DNA from: Clostridium aminobutyricum
Lineage (GTDB): Bacteria > Bacillota > Clostridia > Peptostreptococcales > Anaerovoracaceae
DNA length: 64,000 nucleotides
Assembly: GCF_017255415.1 (NCBI RefSeq)
Contig: NZ_JAFJZZ010000004.1
Coordinates: 1 to 64,000, forward strand
Reading direction: 5' to 3'
In this document: positions 25,679-35,025 of the stretch, piece by piece
Layout: each line of letters starts with the position of its first letter
Numbering within the stretch: position 1 is the first letter of the stretch
Notes under the pieces: generated by a model
Seen by the model: the letters and a program-made list of their open reading frames with translations, nothing else
The model's database searches: none
What the model was told of the DNA's origin: nothing
Program-made: the position numbers and the translations under genes

Positions 25679-26914
25679 CTATTTCATTGCTGCTAAAATT
25701 TTTGCTGGCAGCATTCTACATCTTTCTTCTGAAACAGAAGCCACAGATACTCTAAGACCTTTTGCTAGCGGTACTAGAAAAATTCCTTCAGCCTGCAGTT
25801 TCTTTCCAATTTCATCAGGATTCTCACAAGGAATGGATGCAAAGAAACCTGAGTCAAACGGTACAATTTCAAGACCTACCTTGGCGGCTTCTTCTTCGAA
25901 AGCCTTTCCTCGCTTCACTAACACTTCCCTGTAGAATTCTCTTTCTTCGTTCACTTTTTCCAGCAGCTTCAGATCATCATAGATCTTTGTTAAAACTACC
26001 ATAGAAGCTCTTGTACAGTTGGACCAAGAAGCTCTTGCAGAGAATTGCGTTACCCTTACGAATTCATCTGCTATTTGTTTGTCAGGTGTCATACAGATCA
26101 TTGCTCCGCATCTCATGCCGTAAAGCGTAAAGGTTTTTGATAAGCTGTACGCAATAATCGGAAGGATATTCTTCGGAAGATTTTCTAGCTTTGGCATAAA
26201 TTTTCTATACTCAATGCCATCTCCTGCAAAGTCGATATAAGCTACGTCTACTAAAAGCGCCACTTTTTTATCTTGACCTGCAGCTGCCTCCACTGCCGCT
26301 AAAATCTGATCCCAATCTTCTAATGTAAAGGTATATCCTGTTGGGTTATGTGCAGGTGTGTTTAAAATAATCATTAGGCTATCTTGCTTCATTAACAGTT
26401 CGTTTATTTTTGTTTCAAAAGCTTTTACATTGAATCGGCCTTCTTTATCAAACAAGGTGTATGTCGTAACGCTTCTTCCGATTTCTCCGGCGATAGAGTT
26501 ATAAGTTGCCCAGAACCAGTCGGAAGTCAGTACCTGATCTCCAATAGCGGTATAGTTCGCAATCGTATTTCGGATTGCGCCGGTTCCACCCGGTGTCGCA
26601 ACGGCTTCGGTAAAGCACTTTGGTTCATAACTGCCGAAAGTAGCTTTCTTAATGCTTGTTTTAAATTCCGGCGTACCGCCAATCGGTGCATACTCCGCAT
26701 AATCTTCAGGAGTTAAATTTCTCAATACTTCAACAACAGAGGATAGCACAACGAGTTTCCCTTCATCATCTAAAAGTGCTCCAATTGTGGCATTCGTTAC
26801 TGCATCTTTTCCTTTTTCTGCAATCATCTCTTTCGCTAATCTGCTGATACCAAAGATCTTATCTTCCAATGGAATAGTTCTTCCATTTGCCTGTGCCATA
26901 ATAAATTCCGACAT
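25679..26914 (-). CDS. Class I/II PLP aminotransferase (aspartate/aromatic amino acid type)
   Basis: 411-aa fold-type I aminotransferase. The N-terminal region has ATIGALLDDEGKLVVL. The cofactor segment is TPAHNPTGY near 190-198, DVAYIDFAG follows near 225, and YSLSKTFTLYGMR near 256-268 carries the PLP lysine. The pattern resembles the aspartate/tyrosine aminotransferase branch used in amino acid fermentation. gaggtg lies 7 bases before the ATG. The exact amino donor is not readable. Confidence 0.85.
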   Translation of the reverse strand: MSEFIMAQANGRTIPLEDKIFGISRLAKEMIAEKGKDAVTNATIGALLDDEGKLVVLSSVVEVLRNLTPEDYAEYAPIGGTPEFKTSIKKATFGSYEPKCFTEAVATPGGTGAIRNTIANYTAIGDQVLTSDWFWATYNSIAGEIGRSVTTYTLFDKEGRFNVKAFETKINELLMKQDSLMIILNTPAHNPTGYTFTLEDWDQILAAVEAAAGQDKKVALLVDVAYIDFAGDGIEYRKFMPKLENLPKNILPIIAYSLSKTFTLYGMRCGAMICMTPDKQIADEFVRVTQFSARASWSNCTRASMVVLTKIYDDLKLLEKVNEEREFYREVLVKRGKAFEEEAAKVGLEIVPFDSGFFASIPCENPDEIGKKLQAEGIFLVPLAKGLRVSVASVSEERCRMLPAKILAAMK

Positions 26915-27090
26915 GTATACACCTCACTATCACAAAATTTTCCAACTAAAAATTCCCATAACGTCTAAATATCACGAGATATTATACTATAAGTATGCAT
27001 TTTACACAAGGTTTATCCGTTTATTTATTCATCGTAAAGATTGTATGAAATGCTGTAATAGGGCAATAATAACTTAAGGAGGTGTAAGAA

Positions 27091-27759
27091 ATGCGTCAGA
27101 ATAGAATAGGAAAAAGTTCAAAAGATAGAGTAGCTATTGCTCTTGTGTTATGTTTCAGTGTTGTTGCCTTGGCTTCTGTTTTTACTGTAAAATCAAGCAT
27201 CGATAAAATAAATTTATCCAATGACGGTATGATAGCTCAAAACAGTAAACCAGAAGAACAAAGCGTTACAAAGCCGGTCCCAACAGTTGACAGTATGGAT
27301 AATCCAAGCAGTAAGCAGGGAGAAAATAATAGTAGTGAGAAAAGTGCCGCGTCGTCATGGGCACTCCCTGTAGATGGCACCGTTAGTGTAAAATATTCCA
27401 CAGATGTACCGATTTATTCAAAAACCCTCGACCAATATATGGTTCACAATGGTATTGACATAAGTGCTCCGCTTGATACGCAAGTAAAAGCTGTAGCAAA
27501 TGGAACCATCGTAAATGTATATAAGGACGATGCGCTCGGAACAACAATAGAAATTAATCATGGAAATGGCTTTATTACAACATATTCAAATCTTTCTATC
27601 GACAGTATGGTAGAACAAGGGGATGTCGTGAAAAAAGGTGATATCATCAGCGGGGTTGGTGATACAAGTCTGTTTGAAGCTTTAGATGGCCCACATCTTC
27701 ATTTTGAAATGAAGAAAGACGGACAATTGGTGAACCCTGCAGATTATCTGCCCCTATAA
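27091..27759 (+). CDS. SpoIIQ-like M23 (LytM) endopeptidase-domain protein
   Basis: 222 aa. One membrane helix near residues 13-33, a low-complexity linker to about 90, then a LytM domain. In SpoIIQ proteins this domain forms the forespore side of the channel with SpoIIIAH during engulfment. All usual zinc and catalytic residues are present: H119 and D123 (HNGID), H202 and H204 (PHLHFEM). The Clostridioides protein keeps them, whereas B. subtilis SpoIIQ has lost one. aaggaggtg precedes the ATG. A general cell-wall M23 hydrolase is the alternative; no sporulation partner lies next to it. Confidence 0.75.
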   Translation: MRQNRIGKSSKDRVAIALVLCFSVVALASVFTVKSSIDKINLSNDGMIAQNSKPEEQSVTKPVPTVDSMDNPSSKQGENNSSEKSAASSWALPVDGTVSVKYSTDVPIYSKTLDQYMVHNGIDISAPLDTQVKAVANGTIVNVYKDDALGTTIEINHGNGFITTYSNLSIDSMVEQGDVVKKGDIISGVGDTSLFEALDGPHLHFEMKKDGQLVNPADYLPL

Positions 27760-27769
27760 TAGTTGATAA

Positions 27770-27808
27770 ACCCTGAGTATAGATCACTACACTCAGGGTC
27801 TTTTTTTA
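27770..27808 (+). terminator. Terminator between the SpoIIQ-like gene and trmB
   Basis: Stem accctgagt / actcagggt, 12-base loop, then seven T. The opposite strand can also serve trmB. Confidence 0.85.
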
Positions 27809-28444
27809 TACTTTAAATCGTACGTAATTTATATTTTTTCCTATTGTTTTAAATTTATCCTCATATTCCGTAGTAATATATTTTGCCGCCAAGTCAGATT
27901 GATGGAGGTCTTTACTGCAAAAAACAATTTTATATTCATTTTGTTGAATTTCCTCTAGTGTAAATTCAAATAGCTGATCATTATCTGTTTTAAATTCTAT
28001 AAAAGCATCTGGCTTCAAGATTTTTTCATATCCTTTTAAAAATTTTGTATGCGTAAGTCTTCTTTTTGCATGTCTCTCTTTCGGCCATGGATCGCTGAAA
28101 TTTAAAAATAAGCCCGATAGTTCTTCTTCTTCAAAAAATTCCGTGACGTCTTGCATAAAAGCTTGCACAAATCGTATATTACCGATATTAGATTTGTCTG
28201 CTTTTTCAAGGGCCCTTAGAATAATAGTTTCTTGCGCCTCTATCCCTATAAAATTAGCATTCGGATTATGTTCAGCTTGTTTCAATAAGAATTGTCCCTT
28301 TCCGCATCCAAGTTCCAGATACAACTCTTTTTCATTTTCAAAAACTGTGTTCCATTTTCCTTTCATGGCTTTGCCATCTTTCACGCTGTAGGCAGCGTAC
28401 TCTTCTAACCGTTTTTCTACATTCTTTACTTTTCTTTGTCTCAT
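27806..28444 (-). CDS. trmB: tRNA (guanine-N7-)-methyltransferase
   Basis: 212-aa SAM-dependent enzyme that makes m7G46 in tRNA. Motif I is LELGCGKGQFLL near residues 44-55; IGIEAQ, FSDPWPKERHAKRRL (about 112-126, catalytic and tRNA-binding) and FKTDN follow. ATG 28444 is preferred over TTG 28456, although neither has a strong ribosome site. It is 63 bases after the L,D-transpeptidase-like gene on the same strand. Confidence 0.93.
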   Translation of the reverse strand: MRQRKVKNVEKRLEEYAAYSVKDGKAMKGKWNTVFENEKELYLELGCGKGQFLLKQAEHNPNANFIGIEAQETIILRALEKADKSNIGNIRFVQAFMQDVTEFFEEEELSGLFLNFSDPWPKERHAKRRLTHTKFLKGYEKILKPDAFIEFKTDNDQLFEFTLEEIQQNEYKIVFCSKDLHQSDLAAKYITTEYEDKFKTIGKNINYVRFKV

Positions 28445-28507
28445 TCTATTGTCCAATCTATTACTTAATGAAAACCAATGGTTTGATCCTTTACTATAAG
28501 TTTTCCT

Positions 28508-29701
28508 CTACTCGATAACGATCACGATAGTTTTACCGTGTTCATACCAATTGTAGACAAACTTGGCGTGAGAGGTGTAGTTTCTGACACATTTGTGCGA
28601 TAAAGGAATTGTACCGATGGTGCTGGAAAATTCCTTTATACCCGGATCAAGCCTCTGTCCGGTGGATGAATATTTATAAGCAGTGGAGATTCCGTGAATG
28701 TAAGCACCCGCGGTAAAACGTACCGCATACGGTGCATACCCCTCTATCGTATTTGTGCCGTCTTGCAGATAATAAAAACGTTCTCTCCTCTCAATCGCAT
28801 AATAGTAGCCTAAAGGAGTGGGCTGATGATATTGCCCGACCTTGCCTGTAGTGGCCATGCTATAAGAAGTAATAGACCAGACGTCATTCCATCCTGCCTT
28901 AATACCGTTTCCCTCTGCCTTCCATAATAAGTCCGAATTGTCCTTGTCTCCGCCTGAGGTGTATTCTCTGCCTTTTTCAAAAGTTGCGATATTTTGGTTC
29001 GTTCGATCTACAACGATTGCTTTTTCCAGGGAAGTTAAGCAGTCATCCGTTCGAACATATTGTCTTGGAACAGAATACTCCAGATCCGTTCCTACCGGAG
29101 AAATCAAGGTGTAATCGCTGTCCTCTTCCAACACATTGACCAACGTACCATCCGGTAGATACACAAACTCATTCAAGTCCTGTAAGTTCGGATAGGCAGG
29201 GGCGCTCGCACTCCTGCTGTTGCCTAGGCTGTCAACAGTTCCATTTTTATAATAAGGAGAATATCCGTTTCGATTTTTATAATTATCAATGTACGTTAAA
29301 CGATGCTGCGTGGCAGCTTCATCTGCTATTTTGATATGTTTAAGCATTTCGTCAAATTGGAAATGCCTTTCCTCTCCGTTTATCGTATACGTATACGGCT
29401 CTTCAACCAAATATTTGTCATACTTTAAATTAAATCTATACGGATTGGTTCCTTGTTCTTTTTCAGCAGACTTGTCTTGCGGCTTCTCCGCTAATTCATC
29501 TGAATCTTTCTTCTGTGTTTGACTGATTTCAGAAGCCTGTCCTTCGGATAACTCCGTTAAGCTGTTCGATTCCTCCGATTCAACAGTCACCGATTCTGAG
29601 CTTTCTAAAATCTTAGCCTGTGAAGTAGGGCCTATAATCAATATAAATAATAGAATCACAATTAGACTCAATGTTATGAGTATCAATTTAATATGCTTCA
29701 C
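28508..29701 (-). CDS. L,D-transpeptidase-like (YkuD-domain) cell-wall protein with altered active-site motif
   Basis: 397 aa. A membrane helix or uncleaved signal (residues 4-25) and a Ser/Glu-rich linker precede an extracellular region. The C-terminal 120 residues match YkuD peptidoglycan L,D-transpeptidases: YIHGIS with H336, then SHKCVRN with the putative nucleophile C371 and R373. The normal motif is SHGC; here Gly is replaced by Lys (K370). It may crosslink peptidoglycan or attach proteins to it. The gene lies between ecfT and trmB, a place often taken by truA in relatives. Confidence 0.75.
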   Translation of the reverse strand: MKHIKLILITLSLIVILLFILIIGPTSQAKILESSESVTVESEESNSLTELSEGQASEISQTQKKDSDELAEKPQDKSAEKEQGTNPYRFNLKYDKYLVEEPYTYTINGEERHFQFDEMLKHIKIADEAATQHRLTYIDNYKNRNGYSPYYKNGTVDSLGNSRSASAPAYPNLQDLNEFVYLPDGTLVNVLEEDSDYTLISPVGTDLEYSVPRQYVRTDDCLTSLEKAIVVDRTNQNIATFEKGREYTSGGDKDNSDLLWKAEGNGIKAGWNDVWSITSYSMATTGKVGQYHQPTPLGYYYAIERRERFYYLQDGTNTIEGYAPYAVRFTAGAYIHGISTAYKYSSTGQRLDPGIKEFSSTIGTIPLSHKCVRNYTSHAKFVYNWYEHGKTIVIVIE

Positions 29702-29752
29702 TCAACACCTCGACTCCTGACATTTTAAAGTTTGATAGCAGTAAAAGATTTA

Positions 29753-30565
29753 TTATACTATTCTCCATAATATATGTGATTCAAAAATTATTAATGCTAA
29801 AAACATGATAAGTATTACAATTGCTGTCGTATCTCTGCCCTTCAACTTCATTTCATGGAGCCTCGTTCTGTGCTCACCGCCCCTGTAACACCTAGCCTCC
29901 ATCGCCATAGCTAAATCCTGTGCGATACGAAACGCACTGATAAATAGCGGTACAAGCAACGGAATTAACCCCTTCGCTCTTTTCATGATATTTCCGCTTT
30001 CAAAATCTGCTCCTCTTGCCATTTGCGCTTTCATGATTTTATCCGTCTCTTCAAGCAGCGTTGGAATAAATCGCAGGGCAATGGTCATCATCATCGCCAA
30101 TTCATGAGCGGGTACCCCGAATTTTTTCAGCGGGTTTAATAGGTACTCCATCCCATCTGTTAAGCTGATTGGCTTTGTGGTTAACGTAAGCACGGAAGAA
30201 CCGAAAATAAGCAAAATAAGCCGTGATCCCATAAAGCATGCATTGTATAAGCCTTCTTTGGTTAACCTCAAGAAACCCAGTTGATATAAGGTTTGTCCGT
30301 CCGTCATAAACATGTTAATCAAAAAGGTAAACGCAATAATTAGAAATACTGGTTTTAATCCTTTTGCAATAAAACGAAAAGGCACTTTTGATATAGCGAT
30401 TACAATTGCTAAGGCCAGTGAAGACAATACAAACCCAATAAAATCTGTTACTACAAAAAGTGCAATAATATATAGAAATGTACCGACAATTTTAACCCTT
30501 GGATCCAGTTTGTGAATCGGTGATTCATTTGGGTAATATTGCCCTAACGTAATATCTCTGATCAT
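29753..30565 (-). CDS. ecfT: ECF transporter transmembrane subunit EcfT
   Basis: 270-aa membrane scaffold of the shared (group II) energy-coupling module that serves several vitamin S components. It has about five to six helices and the two coupling-helix signatures ARGADFESG and ARCYRGGEHR. ATG 30565 has aaagga 9 bases ahead; the longer frame to 30601 runs into a hairpin repeat and is unlikely. A 130-bp hairpin-rich insert separates it from ecfA2. Confidence 0.92.
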   Translation of the reverse strand: MIRDITLGQYYPNESPIHKLDPRVKIVGTFLYIIALFVVTDFIGFVLSSLALAIVIAISKVPFRFIAKGLKPVFLIIAFTFLINMFMTDGQTLYQLGFLRLTKEGLYNACFMGSRLILLIFGSSVLTLTTKPISLTDGMEYLLNPLKKFGVPAHELAMMMTIALRFIPTLLEETDKIMKAQMARGADFESGNIMKRAKGLIPLLVPLFISAFRIAQDLAMAMEARCYRGGEHRTRLHEMKLKGRDTTAIVILIMFLALIIFESHILWRIV

Positions 30566-30597
30566 AATTTTTCCTTTACACGAAAAACGTGCCTTAC

Positions 30598-30680
30598 GCA
30601 CTTACCAGACAATTGCTTCGCAATTGTCTGGTAAGTGCTATACGGAAATTCGCCGGCTTGAGCCGGTCGGAATTTTTCCG
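30598..30680. repeat. Two hairpins between ecfA2 and ecfT, one a 19-bp perfect palindrome
   Basis: Arms at 30598-30616 and 30620-30638 pair perfectly across a 3-base loop (ttc, or gaa on the other strand). A second imperfect hairpin spans 30643-30680 around ccggc ttga gccgg. The transcribed strand forms loop GAA closed by GC/GC. Confidence 0.9.
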
Positions 30681-30695
30681 TTCGCCACTCATTGT

Positions 30696-31544
30696 CTATT
30701 TTAAATGCTTCAGTAGTTCTGCTACCGCTTCGTCCATAGTAAGAACATTGGCCTCTAATGGAAGCCCTTTATCGGCAAGCCGATGCATCAATTCCGCAAC
30801 AGGAGGCACACTGAGTCCCATTCTTACCAGCTTATCACGCTGTCCGAATATCTCTCTTGGCGTACCGCACATAACAAGCTTACCGCCCTCCATCACCAGA
30901 ACCTTATCCGATAATCGGGCGATATCTCTCATATTATGAGAAACTAAAATTAAGATAATGCCCTGCTCCTGATGGATTCGTTGAATGACATCCAATAAAT
31001 CCTTATGTGCTTTGGGATCTAACCCTGCTGTAGGCTCATCAAGCACTAAGATTTCTGGTTTCATAGCTATTACACCTGCAATAGCAACTCGTCGCTTTTG
31101 CCCGCCTGACAATTCAAATGGAGACCGTTCGGCTATTTCATCATAATTCAGTCCTACCAGTTCGATCGCTTCTCGAACACGACTTTCTATTTCTGCCGGG
31201 TCTAATCCTAAATTCTCCGGTCCAAAAGCTACATCTTTCTTTACGGATTCCTCAAAAAGCTGGTATTCCGGGTATTGAAATACCAAGCCGATTCGTTTGC
31301 GAATTTCTCTCAACGGCACGCCGGGTTTGGTGATATCCACATCACCGATAAGGATGCTGCCCGATTTGGGTTTGAGCAGTCCGTTAAAATGCTGTACTAA
31401 TGTAGATTTCCCCGATCCGGTATGCCCGATAATGCCCACAAATTCACCGTCATTGATTTCAAAGGAGACGTTATCAAGTGCTACGGATTCGAAGGGCATG
31501 CCTTCGCTGTATATATGTGTTAGGTTTCTTACTTGAATTGACAT
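30696..31544 (-). CDS. ecfA2: ECF transporter ATPase EcfA2
   Basis: 282-aa ABC ATPase. Walker [10 protein letters not shown] near 39-47, Q-loop [10 protein letters not shown], signature [13 protein letters not shown] and Walker [13 protein letters not shown] near 160-171. It overlaps ecfA1 by 16 bases, which indicates translational coupling. It pairs with EcfA1 to drive vitamin uptake through EcfT. Confidence 0.94.
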   Translation of the reverse strand: MSIQVRNLTHIYSEGMPFESVALDNVSFEINDGEFVGIIGHTGSGKSTLVQHFNGLLKPKSGSILIGDVDITKPGVPLREIRKRIGLVFQYPEYQLFEESVKKDVAFGPENLGLDPAEIESRVREAIELVGLNYDEIAERSPFELSGGQKRRVAIAGVIAMKPEILVLDEPTAGLDPKAHKDLLDVIQRIHQEQGIILILVSHNMRDIARLSDKVLVMEGGKLVMCGTPREIFGQRDKLVRMGLSVPPVAELMHRLADKGLPLEANVLTMDEAVAELLKHLK

Positions 31545-32368
31545 AAATAATCCACCATTTCCTCTGTTTTAATAATATGCTCCGGGATAGGAATCCCTTC
31601 TTTTCGAAGCCTGTCTGCCAAATCCACAGCCACAGGAACATCGAGCTCTAATTCTCTTATTTTCTCTATATTTGAAAAGATTTCTACAGGAGTACCGTCC
31701 AATATCATTTCACCTTGATCCATAATGATCACTCGATCCGCGTCTGCCGCTTCCTCCATGAAATGCGTAATCAATACTACTGTAATTCCTTGATTATTCA
31801 ACTTGTTTATGATTGCCATGACTTCGCTCCTGCCTTGAGGATCCAGCATGGCCGTCGGTTCATCGAATATGATGCAGTCCGGCATCATCGCTACAACGCC
31901 TGCAATGGCAATACGCTGCTTCTGTCCACCGGATAAGGAGTGGGGTGCTTTTTTCCGATGTTCGTACATATTGACCGCCTGCAATGCATCATCTACGCGT
32001 TTTCTGATTTCAGCCGGATCAATCCCTAAATTTTCCGGCCCAAAAGCAACATCATCCTCTACAATGGAAGATACTAACTGGTTGTCCGGGTTTTGAAATA
32101 CCATACCTGCAGACTGACGAATATCCCATATATGCTCATAATCTTTGGTATCGTAACCGTTTACATAGACTATCCCACTGGTAGGCAACAATAATGCATT
32201 TAAGTTTTTTGCTAAAGTGGATTTCCCCGAACCATTTTTGCCGATGATTGCAACAAAACTACCCCTTGATACTTCAAGGGTAATATCTTTAATTGCTTCC
32301 ACTTCTATTTGATCAGCTTCTCTGATATAGCTGAATCTCAAATTTTCTATCTTAATGATCTCATTCAT
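31529..32368 (-). CDS. ecfA1: ECF transporter ATPase EcfA1
   Basis: 279-aa ABC ATPase. Walker [10 protein letters not shown] near 42-50, [11 protein letters not shown], signature [13 protein letters not shown] and [12 protein letters not shown]. First gene of ecfA1-ecfA2-ecfT, in the usual position beyond rplQ but cut off from it by a strong terminator and about 500 bp of repeats. Its promoter should lie in 32369-32490; none is obvious. Confidence 0.94.
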   Translation of the reverse strand: MNEIIKIENLRFSYIREADQIEVEAIKDITLEVSRGSFVAIIGKNGSGKSTLAKNLNALLLPTSGIVYVNGYDTKDYEHIWDIRQSAGMVFQNPDNQLVSSIVEDDVAFGPENLGIDPAEIRKRVDDALQAVNMYEHRKKAPHSLSGGQKQRIAIAGVVAMMPDCIIFDEPTAMLDPQGRSEVMAIINKLNNQGITVVLITHFMEEAADADRVIIMDQGEMILDGTPVEIFSNIEKIRELELDVPVAVDLADRLRKEGIPIPEHIIKTEEMVDYLCQFK

Positions 32369-32490
32369 TTTTGCCTTTGTTTCCTACTCTTTGTTTATAA
32401 AATATTACTATTTACAGTGGATTTTTAGAAATACAACAGATACGCTCTCGGTTTCGGATGCGCATCATTCTAAAGCTCATTGAAGTATAT

Positions 32491-32663
32491 GGAATGCATT
32501 TTGATAGGAAATGCAGATGGATATTTTGAGAAATGTTTATTTTTCAAATTTCGTGAGCAATGCTTTCAGCGAGTTGGCTTTTCTATCTGAAAGCAGTGAA
32601 AGAAATTTACTAAAAGATTCATTCCGAAAACCAATCCTGATGCATTATCTATCAAAATGCACT
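32491..32663. repeat. Large imperfect palindrome (about 86-bp arms)
   Basis: The left arm begins gaatgcattttgatag and the right arm ends ctatcaaaatgcactc. Inner segments also pair in order: gctttcag (about 32560) with ctgaaagc (about 32593), and aaatttc with gaaattt. It looks like a decayed long hairpin, perhaps a miniature inverted-repeat element. No coding role. Confidence 0.75.
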
Positions 32664-32680
32664 CTTATAATCCATCTTGT

Positions 32681-32870
32681 GAATTTGAAAAAAAGGCAAC
32701 GTGCACTTCGTGCTCTCCGACTCGCTTCGCTCCCTGCTGTCCGTTTTTTCACTAAATTCACTTCGTGAATTTGAAAAAAAGGCAACGCCTTTGGCTCCTA
32801 CGCTCTCTTCGTTCGCTACGCTGTCCGTTTTTTCACTAAATTCGCTTTCGCGAATTTGAAAAAAAGGCTC
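32681..32870. repeat. Tandem 85-bp modular repeat, about 2.3 copies
   Basis: Units begin gaatttgaaaaaaaggc at 32681, 32767 and 32852. The core ctccgactcgcttcgctccc followed by tgctgtccgtttttt is shared with the repeat at 1-192. Between units lie small hairpins (aaattcac-ttc-gtgaattt, and aaattcgc-tttc-gcgaattt). The last unit merges into the rplQ terminator. Confidence 0.85.
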
Positions 32871-32886
32871 GCAGTTACTGCGAGCC
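32859..32886 (-). terminator. Terminator of the S10-spc-alpha operon
   Basis: Stem ggctcgcag / ctgcgagcc, loop of 3, then seven T on the minus strand. It is 14 bases after the rplQ stop. Confidence 0.92.
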
Positions 32887-32899
32887 TCATTATTATTAG

Positions 32900-33241
32900 T
32901 TATACAAGCTCTAAGAATACTACTTCTGCGCAGTCTCCTTGTCTTGGTCCTAATTTTAAGATTCTTGTGTACCCACCGTTTCTTGTAGTGTACTTTGGAG
33001 CTATTTCTTCAAATAACTTTGTCACCACATCTTCATCGTAAACATATGCAAGAACCTGTCTTCTAGCATGAAGATCACCTCGCTTTGCAAGTGTGATTAA
33101 CTTTTCAGCTTCTCTTCTAGCTTCCTTTGCTCTATGGTCAGTTGTCGAAATACGTCCTTCTCTGAAAAGATCCGTTACGATGTTTCTCAACATTGCTTTT
33201 CTATGAGCAGTAGGTCTGCCTAATTTCCTATATCCTGGCAT
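32900..33241 (-). CDS. rplQ: 50S ribosomal protein L17
   Basis: 113 aa, near the usual length of about 115-120. Signature [13 protein letters not shown] at 7-19 and the C-terminal [15 protein letters not shown]. Lines the polypeptide exit region. Last ribosomal gene of the operon, 147 bp after rpoA, and followed by the operon terminator. Confidence 0.97.
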   Translation of the reverse strand: MPGYRKLGRPTAHRKAMLRNIVTDLFREGRISTTDHRAKEARREAEKLITLAKRGDLHARRQVLAYVYDEDVVTKLFEEIAPKYTTRNGGYTRILKLGPRQGDCAEVVFLELV

Positions 33242-33388
33242 TGCTATTCCTCCCTTCCTGACTTGTCTTTTTTGCCCACTGCTTTGTCATCCAGCTTGTG
33301 CCGGTGCTAACCTATCATTTATATGATCCGCTCCTCGCAATCTGTTTTCCTCGCATTAGTCAAAAAATTCTTCGCCATCAATTATTGC

Positions 33389-34336
33389 TTAATCGTCGCT
33401 TGGTCTTAAACCAAGACCTAACTCTTCAAGTTTGTGCCTTACTTCATCTAAGGATTTCTTACCTAGGTTTCTAACCTTCATCATATCTTCTTCCGAACGA
33501 TGAGTAAGCTCCTCAACAGTATTTATCGCAGCTCTCTTTAAGCAGTTGAATGAACGAACTGAAAGCTCAAGTTCTTCAATGGTCATTTCAAGAGCTTTTT
33601 CCTTCTGGTCTTCTTCCTTTTCAACCATGATTTCCATGTCATCCGCTGCATCATTAAGCTCGATAAACAGGTTCAAATGCTCCTGCATAATCTTTGCTCC
33701 GATGGATACACCTTCATCCGGCTGAATGGATCCGTCCGTCCAGATTTCTAGGATCAATCGATCATAGTCTGTTACCTGACCAACTCTTGTGTTCTCAACT
33801 GTAAAGTTCACTTTTCTAACTGGTGTGTAAATCGAATCCACAGGAATCACTGCGATTGGTGTGTTTTCATTCTTGTTTTGTTCAGCAGGAACATAGCCTC
33901 TGCCTTTTGCTAAGTTTATTTCCATAACCAGTGTTGCATTTTCTTCAAGTGTTGCTATATGCAAATCGGGATTGAAGATTTCCATTTCCATATCGCCGAT
34001 AATATCTGCAGCAGTTACTACCTTCGGACCTACAGCATTAATAATCACTCTCTTGGTATTCTCACCGCTTAACTTAACAGCCAGTTTCTTAAGATTCAAG
34101 ATTATTTCTGTAACATCTTCTTTTACTCCTGGAATAGTTGAAAATTCATGAAGAATTCCATCAATTTTAATAGAAGTCACAGCAGCTCCAGGAAGCGAGC
34201 TAAGAAGAATTCTTCTTAAGCTGTTTCCCAGTGTAGTTCCGTATCCTCTTTCAAGAGGCTCAACTACAAACTTACCATAATTCGCATCTTCATCTGAGTA
34301 GATACACTCTATTGTTGGCTTTTCGATTTCTATCAC
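33389..34336 (-). CDS. rpoA: DNA-directed RNA polymerase alpha subunit
   Basis: 315 aa. The N-terminal assembly domain has [20 protein letters not shown] near 30-49. A linker follows, and the C-terminal domain has [17 protein letters not shown] and [18 protein letters not shown], which bind UP elements and activators. Placed between rpsD and rplQ as in most Firmicutes. Confidence 0.98.
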   Translation of the reverse strand: MIEIEKPTIECIYSDEDANYGKFVVEPLERGYGTTLGNSLRRILLSSLPGAAVTSIKIDGILHEFSTIPGVKEDVTEIILNLKKLAVKLSGENTKRVIINAVGPKVVTAADIIGDMEMEIFNPDLHIATLEENATLVMEINLAKGRGYVPAEQNKNENTPIAVIPVDSIYTPVRKVNFTVENTRVGQVTDYDRLILEIWTDGSIQPDEGVSIGAKIMQEHLNLFIELNDAADDMEIMVEKEEDQKEKALEMTIEELELSVRSFNCLKRAAINTVEELTHRSEEDMMKVRNLGKKSLDEVRHKLEELGLGLRPSDD

Positions 34337-34382
34337 TCAAAAACCCTCCTTCTTCTTCCCAAAGTAATTTGACTAAGCAATA

Positions 34383-35003
34383 TTACTTGGAATACAATTC
34401 GACGATAAGATGCTCAGCAATCGGAGTATCAATATCCTCTCTTCTTGGAACAGCAACTACCTTACCTTCAAGCTTTTCTACGTCAACTGTGATCCATGCT
34501 GGTACGCTTATTGCCATGTCCTTGATTTCCTTGAACTTAGGTGAGTTTTGGCTCTTTTCCTTCACTTTGATTACATCTCCAACCTTTACTTCTAAGGAAG
34601 GTATATCTACCTTCTTACCATTTAAAGTAAAGTGACTGTGTGTAACAAGCTGTCTCGCTTCTTTTCTTGATGATGCGAATCCCATTCTGAATACTACATT
34701 ATCAAGTCTGGTTTCAAGCATAATTAAAAGGTTTTCACCGGTCATTCCCTTTCTCTTTGCTGCTTTATCAAATAAATTTCTAAACTGAGTTTCTAACATA
34801 CCGTAGAATCTCTTAGCCTTCTGCTTTTCTCTTAACTGTAAACCATACTCAGAGATTTTCTTTCTGCTCTGACCATGCTGTCCAGGAGCGTAATTTCTCT
34901 TTTCTATAGCGCACTTGGAGCTATAACATCTCTCGCCCTTTAAGAAAAGCTTTTGACCTTCTCTTCTGCATAATCTGCAGTTAGCACCTGTATATCTTGC
35001 CAT
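34383..35003 (-). CDS. rpsD: 30S ribosomal protein S4
   Basis: 206 aa. The N-terminal Cys motif ([18 protein letters not shown], then CAIEKR) suggests a zinc-binding version. The S4 RNA-binding domain has [20 protein letters not shown] near 92-111. A primary 16S rRNA binder, and autoregulatory in many bacteria. Confidence 0.97.
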   Translation of the reverse strand: MARYTGANCRLCRREGQKLFLKGERCYSSKCAIEKRNYAPGQHGQSRKKISEYGLQLREKQKAKRFYGMLETQFRNLFDKAAKRKGMTGENLLIMLETRLDNVVFRMGFASSRKEARQLVTHSHFTLNGKKVDIPSLEVKVGDVIKVKEKSQNSPKFKEIKDMAISVPAWITVDVEKLEGKVVAVPRREDIDTPIAEHLIVELYSK

Positions 35004-35025
35004 CTTAAATTACTCCTCCCTTCAA

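Noticed and set aside
27043-27071. Sigma-F-like promoter (GTATG-N14-GGCAATAATA) before the SpoIIQ-like gene
   Set aside because: Both boxes fit, but the predicted start would fall within the ribosome site at 27076-27084 and leave almost no leader; a real start further upstream is as likely.
29768-29776. Sigma-K-like -10 (CATATATTA) before the L,D-transpeptidase gene
   Set aside because: No AC element 16 or 17 bases upstream, and it lies within the end of ecfT.
32511-32768. Plus-strand ORF of 85 aa
   Set aside because: It runs through the large palindrome and tandem repeat, has no ribosome site and low-complexity ends.
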